Made by a program: the position numbers and the translations under genes. From the NCBI GenBank assembly GCA_020058405.1, contig JAGVEE010000165.1, forward strand, positions 1-14,075: DNA of 14,075 bases, in the 5' to 3' direction. Positions 7,207-14,075 of the stretch are shown piece by piece (the stretch's first letter is position 1; each line of letters begins with the position of its first letter). The stretch comes from Sphingobacteriales bacterium. Lineage in GTDB: Bacteria > Bacteroidota > Bacteroidia > Sphingobacteriales > Sphingobacteriaceae. Below the pieces are notes generated by a model, which saw only the letters and a list, made by a program, of their open reading frames with translations, was not told where the DNA came from and searched no databases.

Positions 7207-7827
7207 ATGAAAATTACTAGAAGTGACATTGAGAGTATGCAGAATAGATTTCGTGCTACTTTTATCAATTCTATTTCTGGATATAAAAGTTTAAACCTTG
7301 TGGGTACGAGGTCCATGTCTGGTATTAGTAATTTGGCACCTTTTAATTCTATTGTACATATTGGATCAAATCCTCCTTATTTAGGTATGATTGCTAGGCC
7401 TCAAACGGAGGAACATCAAACGCTAAAAAATATTAAGGAAACAGGCTATTACACTTTAAACCAGGTACACGAAGAAATATTAAAGCAAGCACACCAAAGC
7501 AGTGCAAAATATGATGCCAACACCTCTGAGTTTACAGAAGTAGGATTAACAGAACAAGCATCAGAAGTTTCTAAATCGCCGTACGTAAAAGAGTCGCTTT
7601 TAAAAATGACCTTGAAGTTGGTAGAAATTATTCCAATACCCTTAAACGGCACTAGTTTAGTTATAGGAGAAATACAAGAAATATTTATCGGAGATTGTAT
7701 GATTGAGGAAGATGGATACGTTCATATAGAGGAGTTGGGAAGTATTGCAAGTTTAGGGCTTGATGGATATTTGAAGGCGAATCATTTAACCAGATACCCG
7801 TATGCTACGCTTAAAGATTCCGATTAA
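7207..7827 (+). CDS. Flavin-reductase-like FMN-binding split-barrel protein
   Basis: This 206-residue soluble protein matches the flavin reductase family. The core is NLVGTRSMSGISNLAPF (30-46), followed by a strand with NPPYLGMIARP (55-65). TLKNIKETGYYTLNQV (72-87) matches the usual helix and strand that follow. A segment with SAKYDANTSEFTEVGLT (99-115) and a second barrel half come next. Members bind FMN and either reduce flavins with NAD(P)H or use bound FMN in their own redox chemistry; which applies here cannot be told. In this operon it could supply reduced flavin to the SDR's pathway or to the photolyases (inference). No signal peptide or membrane segment is visible. Confidence 0.85.
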   Translation: MKITRSDIESMQNRFRATFINSISGYKSLNLVGTRSMSGISNLAPFNSIVHIGSNPPYLGMIARPQTEEHQTLKNIKETGYYTLNQVHEEILKQAHQSSAKYDANTSEFTEVGLTEQASEVSKSPYVKESLLKMTLKLVEIIPIPLNGTSLVIGEIQEIFIGDCMIEEDGYVHIEELGSIASLGLDGYLKANHLTRYPYATLKDSD

Positions 7828-7844
7828 TTATTCAATTATTTAGA

Positions 7845-7852
7845 TAGATTTG
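7845..7852 (+). promoter_or_regulatory. Possible internal -7 promoter box before the TetR-like gene
   Basis: TAGATTTG matches TAnnTTTG exactly and lies 16 bases before the TetR-like start, in the widest gap (41 bases) of the plus-strand arm. No TTG is seen at the usual upstream distance. It could let the TetR-like/kinase pair be transcribed apart from folE. Confidence 0.3.
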
Positions 7853-7868
7853 TAAGAAAAAAAATAGT

Positions 7869-8522
7869 ATGCCAAACAAAGATCAAAAAGAAAAAATAAG
7901 AGCTGCATATATTGATTATGTATTAAGCAAAGGCGAGCGCCCATCTACTGTGTATGTTTTTATGAAAGAATTAGAATTGCCAGAGGAAGATTTTTACAAA
8001 CACTTCAGCACTTTTGATGCGGTGGAAGCCAGCGCATGGCGTGCATTCTTTAACCATACTTTAGATACCATTAAAACACAAGATGTTTTTGCAGGTTATT
8101 CTTCTCGCGAAAAAATATTAGCATTTTATTACGGATTAGTAGAACATTTAAAGGCTCATCGTAGTTATGTTACATGGTGCTTTAAGAATACATCAAAAAT
8201 ACAATTTTCGAATCCGGTTTATTTAACTGATTTCAAAAAAATGTTCGAAGAATTTGCGAACGATGTAATACAAGAAGGAATAAGTAGTGGTGAAATTATC
8301 GATCGTAAATTTATTAGTGATAAATACAAAGATGCACTTTGGGTGCAATTAATTTTCATCATTCATTTTTGGATAGATGATAACAGTACAGAATTTGAGA
8401 AAACAGACGAAGCGATAGAAAAAGGAGTGAACATAACTTTTGATTTAATGGCACAATCGCCTTTAGACAGTATGGTGGAGTATGGGAAGTTTCTATGGCG
8501 CAACGTAGCCTTTAAAAAATAA
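7869..8522 (+). CDS. Divergent TetR-like protein
   Basis: This 217-residue, mostly helical protein has a TetR-type N-terminus: helix 1 KIRAAYIDYVLSKG (9-22), helix 2 STVYVFMKELEL (26-37), then PEEDFYKHFSTFDAVEASAW (38-57), where FYKHF matches the end of the TetR recognition helix. The start of that helix holds E39, E40 and D41, where most family members have small or basic residues (for example VSKGTLYxHF). DNA binding may therefore be weak, or the protein may have another role. The C-terminal half (about 65-217) is a helical ligand/dimerisation-type domain rich in aromatic residues. The ABC1 kinase gene starts six bases after its stop, so the two are almost certainly co-translated and perhaps functionally paired. 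A hydrophobic ligand is likely for this fold, but none is shown. Confidence 0.75.
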   Translation: MPNKDQKEKIRAAYIDYVLSKGERPSTVYVFMKELELPEEDFYKHFSTFDAVEASAWRAFFNHTLDTIKTQDVFAGYSSREKILAFYYGLVEHLKAHRSYVTWCFKNTSKIQFSNPVYLTDFKKMFEEFANDVIQEGISSGEIIDRKFISDKYKDALWVQLIFIIHFWIDDNSTEFEKTDEAIEKGVNITFDLMAQSPLDSMVEYGKFLWRNVAFKK

Positions 8523-8528
8523 AAACAA

Positions 8529-9812
8529 ATGAAAGAGCAAGACAGTATTGCAACAGGTAAAGTAGAACGATCGGCAAAGTTTATTAAAACAGGAATTAAA
8601 GTAGGTGGGAATTACCTGAAGCATTATACCAAAAAGCTCTTCGACCCGGATTTAACAAAAGAAGAATTAAATAACGATAACGCGCAAGATATTTACCAAT
8701 CTCTTAGCGAGCTAAAAGGTTCTGCTTTAAAAGTTGCTCAAATGTTGAGCATGGATAAAAGTATTTTGCCAAAAGCATACGTAGATCAGTTTTCTAAATC
8801 GCAATACAATGCACCTCCACTTTCGGGTCCACTAATTGTTAGAACTTTTAGTAAATATTTTGGCAAAACACCCGATAAAATATTCGATACCTTCGAAATA
8901 AAATCTAGCAACGCCGCATCTATTGGTCAGGTACACAAAGCGACTAAAGATGGAAAACAATTAGCCGTTAAAATTCAATACCCCGGAGTTGCAGAAAGCA
9001 TTAGTTCTGATTTAAAATTGGTGAAGCCATTTGCTTTTCGTTTGTTAGGGATGAGCGAAAAAGAATTGGATGTTTACATGAAAGAAGTAGAGCAAAAAAT
9101 GCTCGAAGAAACCGATTATGTATTGGAAGTGGAGCAATCGCAAAAATTTGCAGAGGCTTGCAAAAGCCTATCAAATATAAGCTTCCCGAACTACTACCCA
9201 GAATACTCGAGTCCGCGCATTATTACCATGGATTGGATAGAGGGCTTGCATTTAAAGGAATTTTTAGCAACGAATCCTACACAAGAAGAACGCAATGTAA
9301 TAGGCCAAGCACTTTGGGATTTTTATCAGTTCCAACAACATACTTTACGTGCTATGCATGCCGACCCACATCCGGGAAATTTCCTAGTTACTCCAGATGG
9401 TAAACTCGGAGTATTAGATTTTGGTTGTATAAAAGAATTACCAAATGATTTTTACGAGCCGTATTTTCAATTAATACTAGGCGATACGCTAAATAACAAA
9501 GAAAAAACACTGGAATGTTTCAGAGCATTGGAAATGATCTTGCCACAAGACGATGCAAAGGCCATAGATTTTTATGTAAGCTGGTACACTAAGCTTATTC
9601 GATTATTTGCGGAGCCATACATGAAAGATACTTTTGATTTTGCCGATCAACAATACATGCAAAAGTTATACGAGTTTGGTGAAATGATTAGCCGAATGCC
9701 CGAGTTTAAACAAGCTAGAGGGGTGAAGCATTTTATTTACGTGAACAGGACGAACTTTGGTTTGTATGCGATTTTATCGGAGTTGGGAGCGAAGGTTAAG
9801 ACTGCGAGATAA
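8529..9812 (+). CDS. ABC1/AarF/UbiB-family atypical kinase
   Basis: This 427-residue protein has the ABC1 atypical-kinase layout: KGSALKVAQMLSMD (63-76) for the KxGQ helix, SSNAASIGQVHKA (126-138) for the Ala-rich nucleotide loop, the lysine K148 in AVKIQYPGV, EETD (193-196), the catalytic loop HADPHPGN (277-284) and metal-binding DFG (297-299). KxGQ is KVAQ here (Gly to Ala), and the loop's first Ala is Asn. UbiB/Coq8 proteins are ATPases or kinases that support quinone synthesis and lipid handling. Most Bacteroidota make menaquinone rather than ubiquinone, so the target here is open. I see no clear C-terminal transmembrane pair like that of E. coli UbiB. It ends the plus-strand arm and is followed by a terminator. 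Confidence 0.92.
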   Translation: MKEQDSIATGKVERSAKFIKTGIKVGGNYLKHYTKKLFDPDLTKEELNNDNAQDIYQSLSELKGSALKVAQMLSMDKSILPKAYVDQFSKSQYNAPPLSGPLIVRTFSKYFGKTPDKIFDTFEIKSSNAASIGQVHKATKDGKQLAVKIQYPGVAESISSDLKLVKPFAFRLLGMSEKELDVYMKEVEQKMLEETDYVLEVEQSQKFAEACKSLSNISFPNYYPEYSSPRIITMDWIEGLHLKEFLATNPTQEERNVIGQALWDFYQFQQHTLRAMHADPHPGNFLVTPDGKLGVLDFGCIKELPNDFYEPYFQLILGDTLNNKEKTLECFRALEMILPQDDAKAIDFYVSWYTKLIRLFAEPYMKDTFDFADQQYMQKLYEFGEMISRMPEFKQARGVKHFIYVNRTNFGLYAILSELGAKVKTAR

Positions 9813-9839
9813 AAATATAATATTCATTTTTTATACTAA

Positions 9840-9878
9840 AAAGGTTGTTCTATTCAAATAGCACAACCTTTCTTTTTT
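9840..9878 (+). terminator. Rho-independent terminator after the ABC1 kinase gene
   Basis: AAAGGTTGT (9840-9848) pairs perfectly with ACAACCTTT (9863-9871). After one mismatch, CTATT (9850-9854) pairs with AATAG (9857-9861). TTCTTTTTT follows at 9870-9878. It lies 27 bases after the stop codon and closes the folE-to-kinase transcript. It may also stop weak antisense transcription, as an A-run precedes it. Confidence 0.88.
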
Positions 9879-9964
9879 ATAAATAGTACCTCCAAAGAAT
9901 ACAGAATTCTTGGTTATTTTATATACGATGTTTATGCTTAAATTAATTAAAAATTTAGATAAAC

Positions 9965-10303
9965 ATGTTGGTTAATATTACGATAAAACAACTAAGAGAA
10001 ATAAGAGTATTAAGTCAGGAATACATGGCCATACGACTTAAAATTTCACAACCTGCGTATTGCAAAATAGAAAAAGGATATTCAAGAACTTCTGATGCTA
10101 ATTACCTCTTAATAGCCCATATTTTACAAGTGAATGCAGACTATATACGCATGAATAAAATACCTTCTTTTTTTTATGTTGATGATGAAGATATTATTGA
10201 CAAATCTAAAAATAAAGTTAAATCAGATTACATAAAATTGATTCTAAATAATATGGTTGCTCAACGAGAATTTTTATTGAGATTGTTATCAAAAGATGAA
10301 TAA
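9965..10303 (+). CDS. Small XRE-family helix-turn-helix regulator
   Basis: This 112-residue protein has a Cro/C1-type HTH over residues 7-61: IKQLREIR, SQEYMAIRLKISQPAYCKIE and KGYSRTSDANYLLIAHILQV, with the usual LR..R..Q, helix-turn-helix and E-x-G features. The remaining 50 residues are charged and probably helical (IKLILNNMVAQREFLLRLL), perhaps a dimerisation tail. It stands alone between the kinase terminator and the large secreted-protein gene. No toxin gene is adjacent, so an antitoxin role has no support here. Its target is unknown; the perfect inverted repeat at 10365-10383 is one candidate site. Confidence 0.82.
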   Translation: MLVNITIKQLREIRVLSQEYMAIRLKISQPAYCKIEKGYSRTSDANYLLIAHILQVNADYIRMNKIPSFFYVDDEDIIDKSKNKVKSDYIKLILNNMVAQREFLLRLLSKDE

Positions 10304-10364
10304 GTATTGATTATAAGTAATAATTATTTGTAGTTAATTATAACTGTATGAAAGCCGAGGTTAG

Positions 10365-10383
10365 TTAACAAATTAATTGTTAA
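10365..10383. promoter_or_regulatory. Perfect 19-bp inverted repeat, candidate operator
   Basis: TTAACAA (10365-10371) and TTGTTAA (10377-10383) are perfect inverted arms around the 5-base spacer ATTAA. It lies 17 bases before the ATG of the large secreted protein and 62 bases after the XRE gene. With no T-run after it, it looks more like a protein-binding site than a terminator. AT-rich sequence makes short palindromes common, so this is tentative. Confidence 0.4.
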
Positions 10384-10399
10384 ACTTAAACCCAATTTT

Positions 10400-13204
10400 A
10401 TGAAGTCAAAAATTTTATTATTAATTATTTTTTTGAGTTTTTATCAACTTTCAGAAGCGCAAGTACCCACTGAGATTCTATGTAATAAATACGAAATTCA
10501 ACTTGTAGAAGATTATGGTTGCGGAAATTTCAAATTTAGAAAAGATTGTGATTTGGAAACCATTTGGGAATGGGGTGATGGCACCAGTCCGATAACATCT
10601 AAAGAAGAGTTTGTAATGCATAAATTTTGCAAAGCAGGACGGTACTTGGTTACTATCAAATTAAAACAATCGCCGTCTATTATTAGGTATCAATTATATG
10701 TTGATGTTTATGACGATGCTACTTTAAACTATACTTATACTATTTTATCACAAGTTGATTGTGATAAATCTGTAGTAAAGTTTGAAAGTTTTACGAATTG
10801 TATTGAAAGTTATGATTTAGATGGAATTCTCATCCCAGGATCCGATCAAATTATGTGGGATTTTGGGGATGGTACTACTTCAACGGATTTGCATCCTAAG
10901 CATACGTTTACCTCTGGGGGTAATTTTCATGTGAGTTTAAATACTGTAAGTTCTCCTTGCGAATTAGAAACACAAAAAGTTGTGCCTCTAGGCGATCCGG
11001 TTACGTGTTGTTTGGATAATGTGGTTTTTGATTATATAAATTGGCAGCTAAATGATAGCGAAGAATATACAGGTGCAACAATTAAAGTAAAGAACTCTAT
11101 ACGCATTAAACCTGGGGTCGAACTATCTTTCCTTAATACTAGATTGGAAATGGGTAAAGATGCTAAAATTATTGTAGAACGAGGAGCTTCTTTAACAATA
11201 AGTAATTCTACTATCACTACCACAAGTTGTGGTGGTTATGTTTGGGAAGGAATAGAGGTTTGGGGCGGTGGCGATTTTGTTTCACAAGAAGGAGGTATTA
11301 GCCCATTAAGCAAAACTGGTTATTTGTATATAGTTAATTCTACAATAGAGCATGCTGATGAAGCAATAACTGTTGCCAAAAAAAGGAGTAATGATTTCTT
11401 CGATATCGAACCAGGCTTTAATGGAGGTTATATAAATGTTTCTGGGAATATATTTAGAAATAATTACACATCTATAAATTTATGGCCTTATAAGTACTGT
11501 CCACAAAATCTAGTTCCAGAGCCATGTAAAGATTGTTCTAAATTTGAAAATAGTAGTAAAATTGATAACAATTCGTTTATATGTAATGCTCCTATGCGCG
11601 ATGAAAAATATACTACTTATGCAAGCGAAAGTTCTACTGTTCCAATTAGATTAGGTATTCATCATTTTATATACATCAATAGTAACTATAAGTTGAAGTT
11701 ACTAAACAACGATTTTGTGAATAGTTATTTAGGTGCACCTATTAAAATGAGAGGTGATGGTATAGTATTGGTAAATTCAAGTGTTCAAATAAACCAACGA
11801 AATGTTACTATTCAAAAAAGAATCAGAGGGCTAACAACTGGAGTTCGAGTAAGTGCTGATAACGCCCTTTGCAGAATGTCTATTATTAGCGATTATTTAT
11901 TCTCTGCTTGTCAAGTTGCCATAGATGCCAACAGTACAGCTTTAGAAGTAATCAATAATCAAATTTCAATACCAAATACCATATCGCCAATAACTGCTCA
12001 AGGGATACATACAAGAAACTGTAAAGATTTTAAGATTAGAAACAATGTTATAAATGGAATATCCGTGGGTAATAAGTATGGAGTATTACTCAGAAATAAT
12101 AGAAGCGGAGAATTAATTAATAATACCTTTAATAATTTGTTTGTAGGTTCTCAATCTGAGTTTTTAAATAATGGGATTATGGTGAATTGTAATTTTTACC
12201 AGAATCAAAATTTTTCATTAACAGTGCCAAATGGTAGAATTGCGAACCAAGGTTCAACATCCCTAGCAGCGGGTAATGAATTTATGGATGCATGTAAAAG
12301 TATAAGTCAAAATCTTAACCATATTAGATCAAATGTGAAGTTTGATTATTTTTATTTCCCAAATGGAAATCAAAATCCGATTTGTAAATCTATTATTGTA
12401 GCTAGTAAAACCTCATCAATTGAAGCAGATTGTGACTATACAACACCAGAACCTCCATGTTCTCCAAACTGCACAAAAGACATATATGTTCAAAATATTA
12501 ATAATGCATATTTAACTGAAAATGTAGCAGTAGTAAATCGTTTAAAACTAGAAATGCAAACGGTATTGTTAAACATGGAAGGGGGCTACGAGGTTTACAA
12601 AACGTATTTAGACAGCCTATCTGTTACAGACATAGAAGCTGCAATGGTATTGGCAAGCACCTATTATGCTGATGGTAAATTTAATGAGCTGAATGTAGTG
12701 AACGAAAGAATTGCACAGTTTAATACAGAAGAAGCAAATAGCTATGTACAATTAATGGAAATGCTTAAAAACGCTGCATTGGATAATAGAGGTACTGAAG
12801 CATTAAATGAAGAAGAGATTTTAATGTTAAATGAACTTAGTATGAACGATACCACCAATGCGGCCTATATTGCCGAAGCTTTGTTGTACCAGAATTACGA
12901 ATACGATTATAACCACAACCCACTAGTATTTACAGATGGCAATAGGACCTCAAAAACTGAAGACCTAGAAACCGAAGAGTTGTTAATGTACCCTAACCCA
13001 ACAAGCAATTTTGTAAACATAGAAAGTGTTTCATTCAAAATAAATTCTGTGTATATTTATAATGTATTGGGTGAATTGGTATATTCAGAAGAAATAAATA
13101 CCAATGCCATTGCCATTAATACCCATAGCTTTCCTAAAGGAATGTACTTAGTGAAAATAAACAGAGAGGATAAAATACTCTCTAAAAAATTAATCATCGA
13201 ATAA
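10400..13204 (+). CDS. Secreted T9SS-targeted mosaic protein with PKD and beta-helix regions
   Basis: This 934-residue protein starts with a signal peptide (MKSK, hydrophobic to about residue 18, likely cleavage after SEA). Two PKD-like domains are marked by WEWGDGT (56-62) and WDFGDGT (153-159). Residues of about 205-660 are rich in Asn, Ile and Val with repeated short strands (NNSF, NNTFNNL) and a WEGIEVWGGG segment (282-291), as in right-handed beta-helix secreted proteins. Residues 698-840 are helical and acidic. The last 74 residues form a type A T9SS sorting domain (MYPNPTSNFVNIES, YIYNVLGELV, FPKGMYLVKI). It is thus expected to be exported by the type IX system and released or anchored at the cell surface. 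Several Cys pairs (203-204, 376/379, 687/691) suggest disulfides. An adhesion or polysaccharide-related role is possible; no catalytic site is evident. Confidence 0.88.
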   Translation: MKSKILLLIIFLSFYQLSEAQVPTEILCNKYEIQLVEDYGCGNFKFRKDCDLETIWEWGDGTSPITSKEEFVMHKFCKAGRYLVTIKLKQSPSIIRYQLYVDVYDDATLNYTYTILSQVDCDKSVVKFESFTNCIESYDLDGILIPGSDQIMWDFGDGTTSTDLHPKHTFTSGGNFHVSLNTVSSPCELETQKVVPLGDPVTCCLDNVVFDYINWQLNDSEEYTGATIKVKNSIRIKPGVELSFLNTRLEMGKDAKIIVERGASLTISNSTITTTSCGGYVWEGIEVWGGGDFVSQEGGISPLSKTGYLYIVNSTIEHADEAITVAKKRSNDFFDIEPGFNGGYINVSGNIFRNNYTSINLWPYKYCPQNLVPEPCKDCSKFENSSKIDNNSFICNAPMRDEKYTTYASESSTVPIRLGIHHFIYINSNYKLKLLNNDFVNSYLGAPIKMRGDGIVLVNSSVQINQRNVTIQKRIRGLTTGVRVSADNALCRMSIISDYLFSACQVAIDANSTALEVINNQISIPNTISPITAQGIHTRNCKDFKIRNNVINGISVGNKYGVLLRNNRSGELINNTFNNLFVGSQSEFLNNGIMVNCNFYQNQNFSLTVPNGRIANQGSTSLAAGNEFMDACKSISQNLNHIRSNVKFDYFYFPNGNQNPICKSIIVASKTSSIEADCDYTTPEPPCSPNCTKDIYVQNINNAYLTENVAVVNRLKLEMQTVLLNMEGGYEVYKTYLDSLSVTDIEAAMVLASTYYADGKFNELNVVNERIAQFNTEEANSYVQLMEMLKNAALDNRGTEALNEEEILMLNELSMNDTTNAAYIAEALLYQNYEYDYNHNPLVFTDGNRTSKTEDLETEELLMYPNPTSNFVNIESVSFKINSVYIYNVLGELVYSEEINTNAIAINTHSFPKGMYLVKINREDKILSKKLIIE

Positions 13205-14075
13205 ATGAAACTCTATTTGAGTATAGTAATTGTAATAATAAACTGCGCTGTATCCACAGCGCAGTCTTATAACTTTAAGAGTTTGGATTTTGATACTGGC
13301 GCAAATATTATAAATAAAGTTTCTATTGATAAGCAATTGAAAAATGTAGTAGTTGCAAGTTCACCATTATTGTGGCATAAGTTAGATTCCTTTAATAGAT
13401 ATTTAATGATGCCACACTTCAGTGTTATTGATAGCCAAAACAGAGTAAAATTTGACACTTCTTTTTTCTTAACGAATAGTGGTATACAGCAAGTTGGTTG
13501 TATTAAGTTGAAACAAGGCGGGTATTTGAGTTATGGAGCACATTATAATTCAAAGTCTCAATCACTAGGATCTACAACAATTTCTGGTTGTATCATTAAA
13601 TTCTCAGAACTTGGAGATACAATTTTCACAAAATTATTTACTTACAATCAAGATAACTCATCAATAATAGCAATTCGACAATTAAATGATTCTAGTATTG
13701 TTTTAGTATCTATACACTATAATAAAATAAACACTACAAGATTTTTAAGAGTCATTAAATTAGGTATCAATTTTAATACGATTTGGGATAGCACTTATTA
13801 TTATTCTATAAATACTGATCGATCATTACCTAGAATTTCGAGTTTTGTTGATGCTGTTGAAGAAACTGAAGATGGAGGTGTACTAATTGGATCCTCAATT
13901 CTAACACGTACGGCAGATACAGTATATCATGCCTTGTTATTTAAAATTAATAGTAATGGGTTATTTTTATGGGAACGCAAGTATGAGTTTAGTCAAGATG
14001 ATAGAACTGAAATCAATAAAATTATTAAGTTAAGAGATGGTAATTTTTTATTAGTAGGTTATTATTTTGATAATA
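13205..14075 (+). CDS. Secreted protein of unknown function, 3' end missing
   Basis: The frame is open from an ATG directly after the previous stop codon (zero-base gap) to the window edge, giving 290 residues with no stop. It begins with a signal peptide (MKLYLSIVIVIINCAVSTAQ), so the product is exported. The rest has recurring strand units of the type GCIIKFSELGDTIFTKLFTY, FLRVIKLGINFNTIWDSTYY and LLFKINSNGLFLWERKY, each followed by a stretch such as EETEDGGVLIGSS or KLRDGNFLLVGYY. This alternation is typical of secreted Bacteroidota beta-propeller-like proteins that often end in a T9SS sorting domain, but the C-terminus is outside the window. It is probably co-transcribed with the preceding secreted protein. 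Confidence 0.85.
   Translation, partial: MKLYLSIVIVIINCAVSTAQSYNFKSLDFDTGANIINKVSIDKQLKNVVVASSPLLWHKLDSFNRYLMMPHFSVIDSQNRVKFDTSFFLTNSGIQQVGCIKLKQGGYLSYGAHYNSKSQSLGSTTISGCIIKFSELGDTIFTKLFTYNQDNSSIIAIRQLNDSSIVLVSIHYNKINTTRFLRVIKLGINFNTIWDSTYYYSINTDRSLPRISSFVDAVEETEDGGVLIGSSILTRTADTVYHALLFKINSNGLFLWERKYEFSQDDRTEINKIIKLRDGNFLLVGYYFDN

Noticed and set aside
9158..9403. Plus-strand open frame of 81 codons inside the ABC1 kinase gene
   Set aside because: It lies in another frame of a gene whose catalytic loop is intact across the same bases, and the product has no recognisable features.
9965..10303. XRE protein as an antitoxin
   Set aside because: No small toxin-like gene adjoins it on either side, and the neighbours are a terminator and a secreted-protein gene.
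13267..13458. Minus-strand open frame of 63 codons inside the last gene
   Set aside because: The plus strand here encodes a signal-peptide protein open to the window edge; the reverse frame has no features of its own.

Overview
This is an AT-rich window (no G+C value was computed) carrying eleven complete protein genes and two partial ones. It most likely comes from a member of the Bacteroidota. The evidence is a Por/T9SS-type C-terminal sorting domain on a secreted protein, promoter-like TAnnTTTG boxes, weak or absent Shine-Dalgarno sequences, and familiar Bacteroidota protein types (an S41 peptidase with a signal peptide and a Crp/Fnr regulator with an N-terminal Cys motif). Nothing here fixes the genus. 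I saw no rRNA, tRNA, CRISPR array, insertion sequence or phage gene.

Left edge (1-2560, plus strand): the 3' end of odhB/sucB (2-oxoglutarate dehydrogenase E2) closes with a strong hairpin terminator. A secreted S41-family peptidase-like protein follows. Next is an Fnr-like regulator whose four cysteines match the cluster ligands of E. coli FNR in order and approximate place.

Centre (2565-9812): a two-armed photobiology cluster built around a 114-bp divergent intergenic region. The minus-strand arm is a very tight operon: a 45-residue DUF2256 zinc-ribbon protein (5528-5665), a DASH-type cryptochrome/photolyase, and an iron-sulfur photolyase of the FeS-BCP/PhrB type. Both junctions have the same one-base spacing (TAA-A-ATG). 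The plus-strand arm is folE (GTP cyclohydrolase I), an SDR oxidoreductase overlapping folE by one base, a flavin-reductase-like split-barrel protein, a divergent TetR-like protein and an ABC1/UbiB-type atypical kinase, ending in a hairpin terminator. FolE starts the pathway to tetrahydrofolate, and the methenyl form is the usual DASH antenna pigment, so enzyme and pigment supply share a control region. Similar gene sets are known to be light-induced in other bacteria. The SDR, flavin reductase, TetR-like protein and kinase have no established role in such a response, and this is where undescribed biology is most likely.

Right edge (9965-14075): a small XRE-type regulator, then a large secreted mosaic protein (two PKD-like domains, beta-helix region, helical region, T9SS tail). 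Immediately after it, with no gap, comes a second secreted protein that runs off the window. A perfect 19-bp inverted repeat lies between the regulator and the secreted pair.
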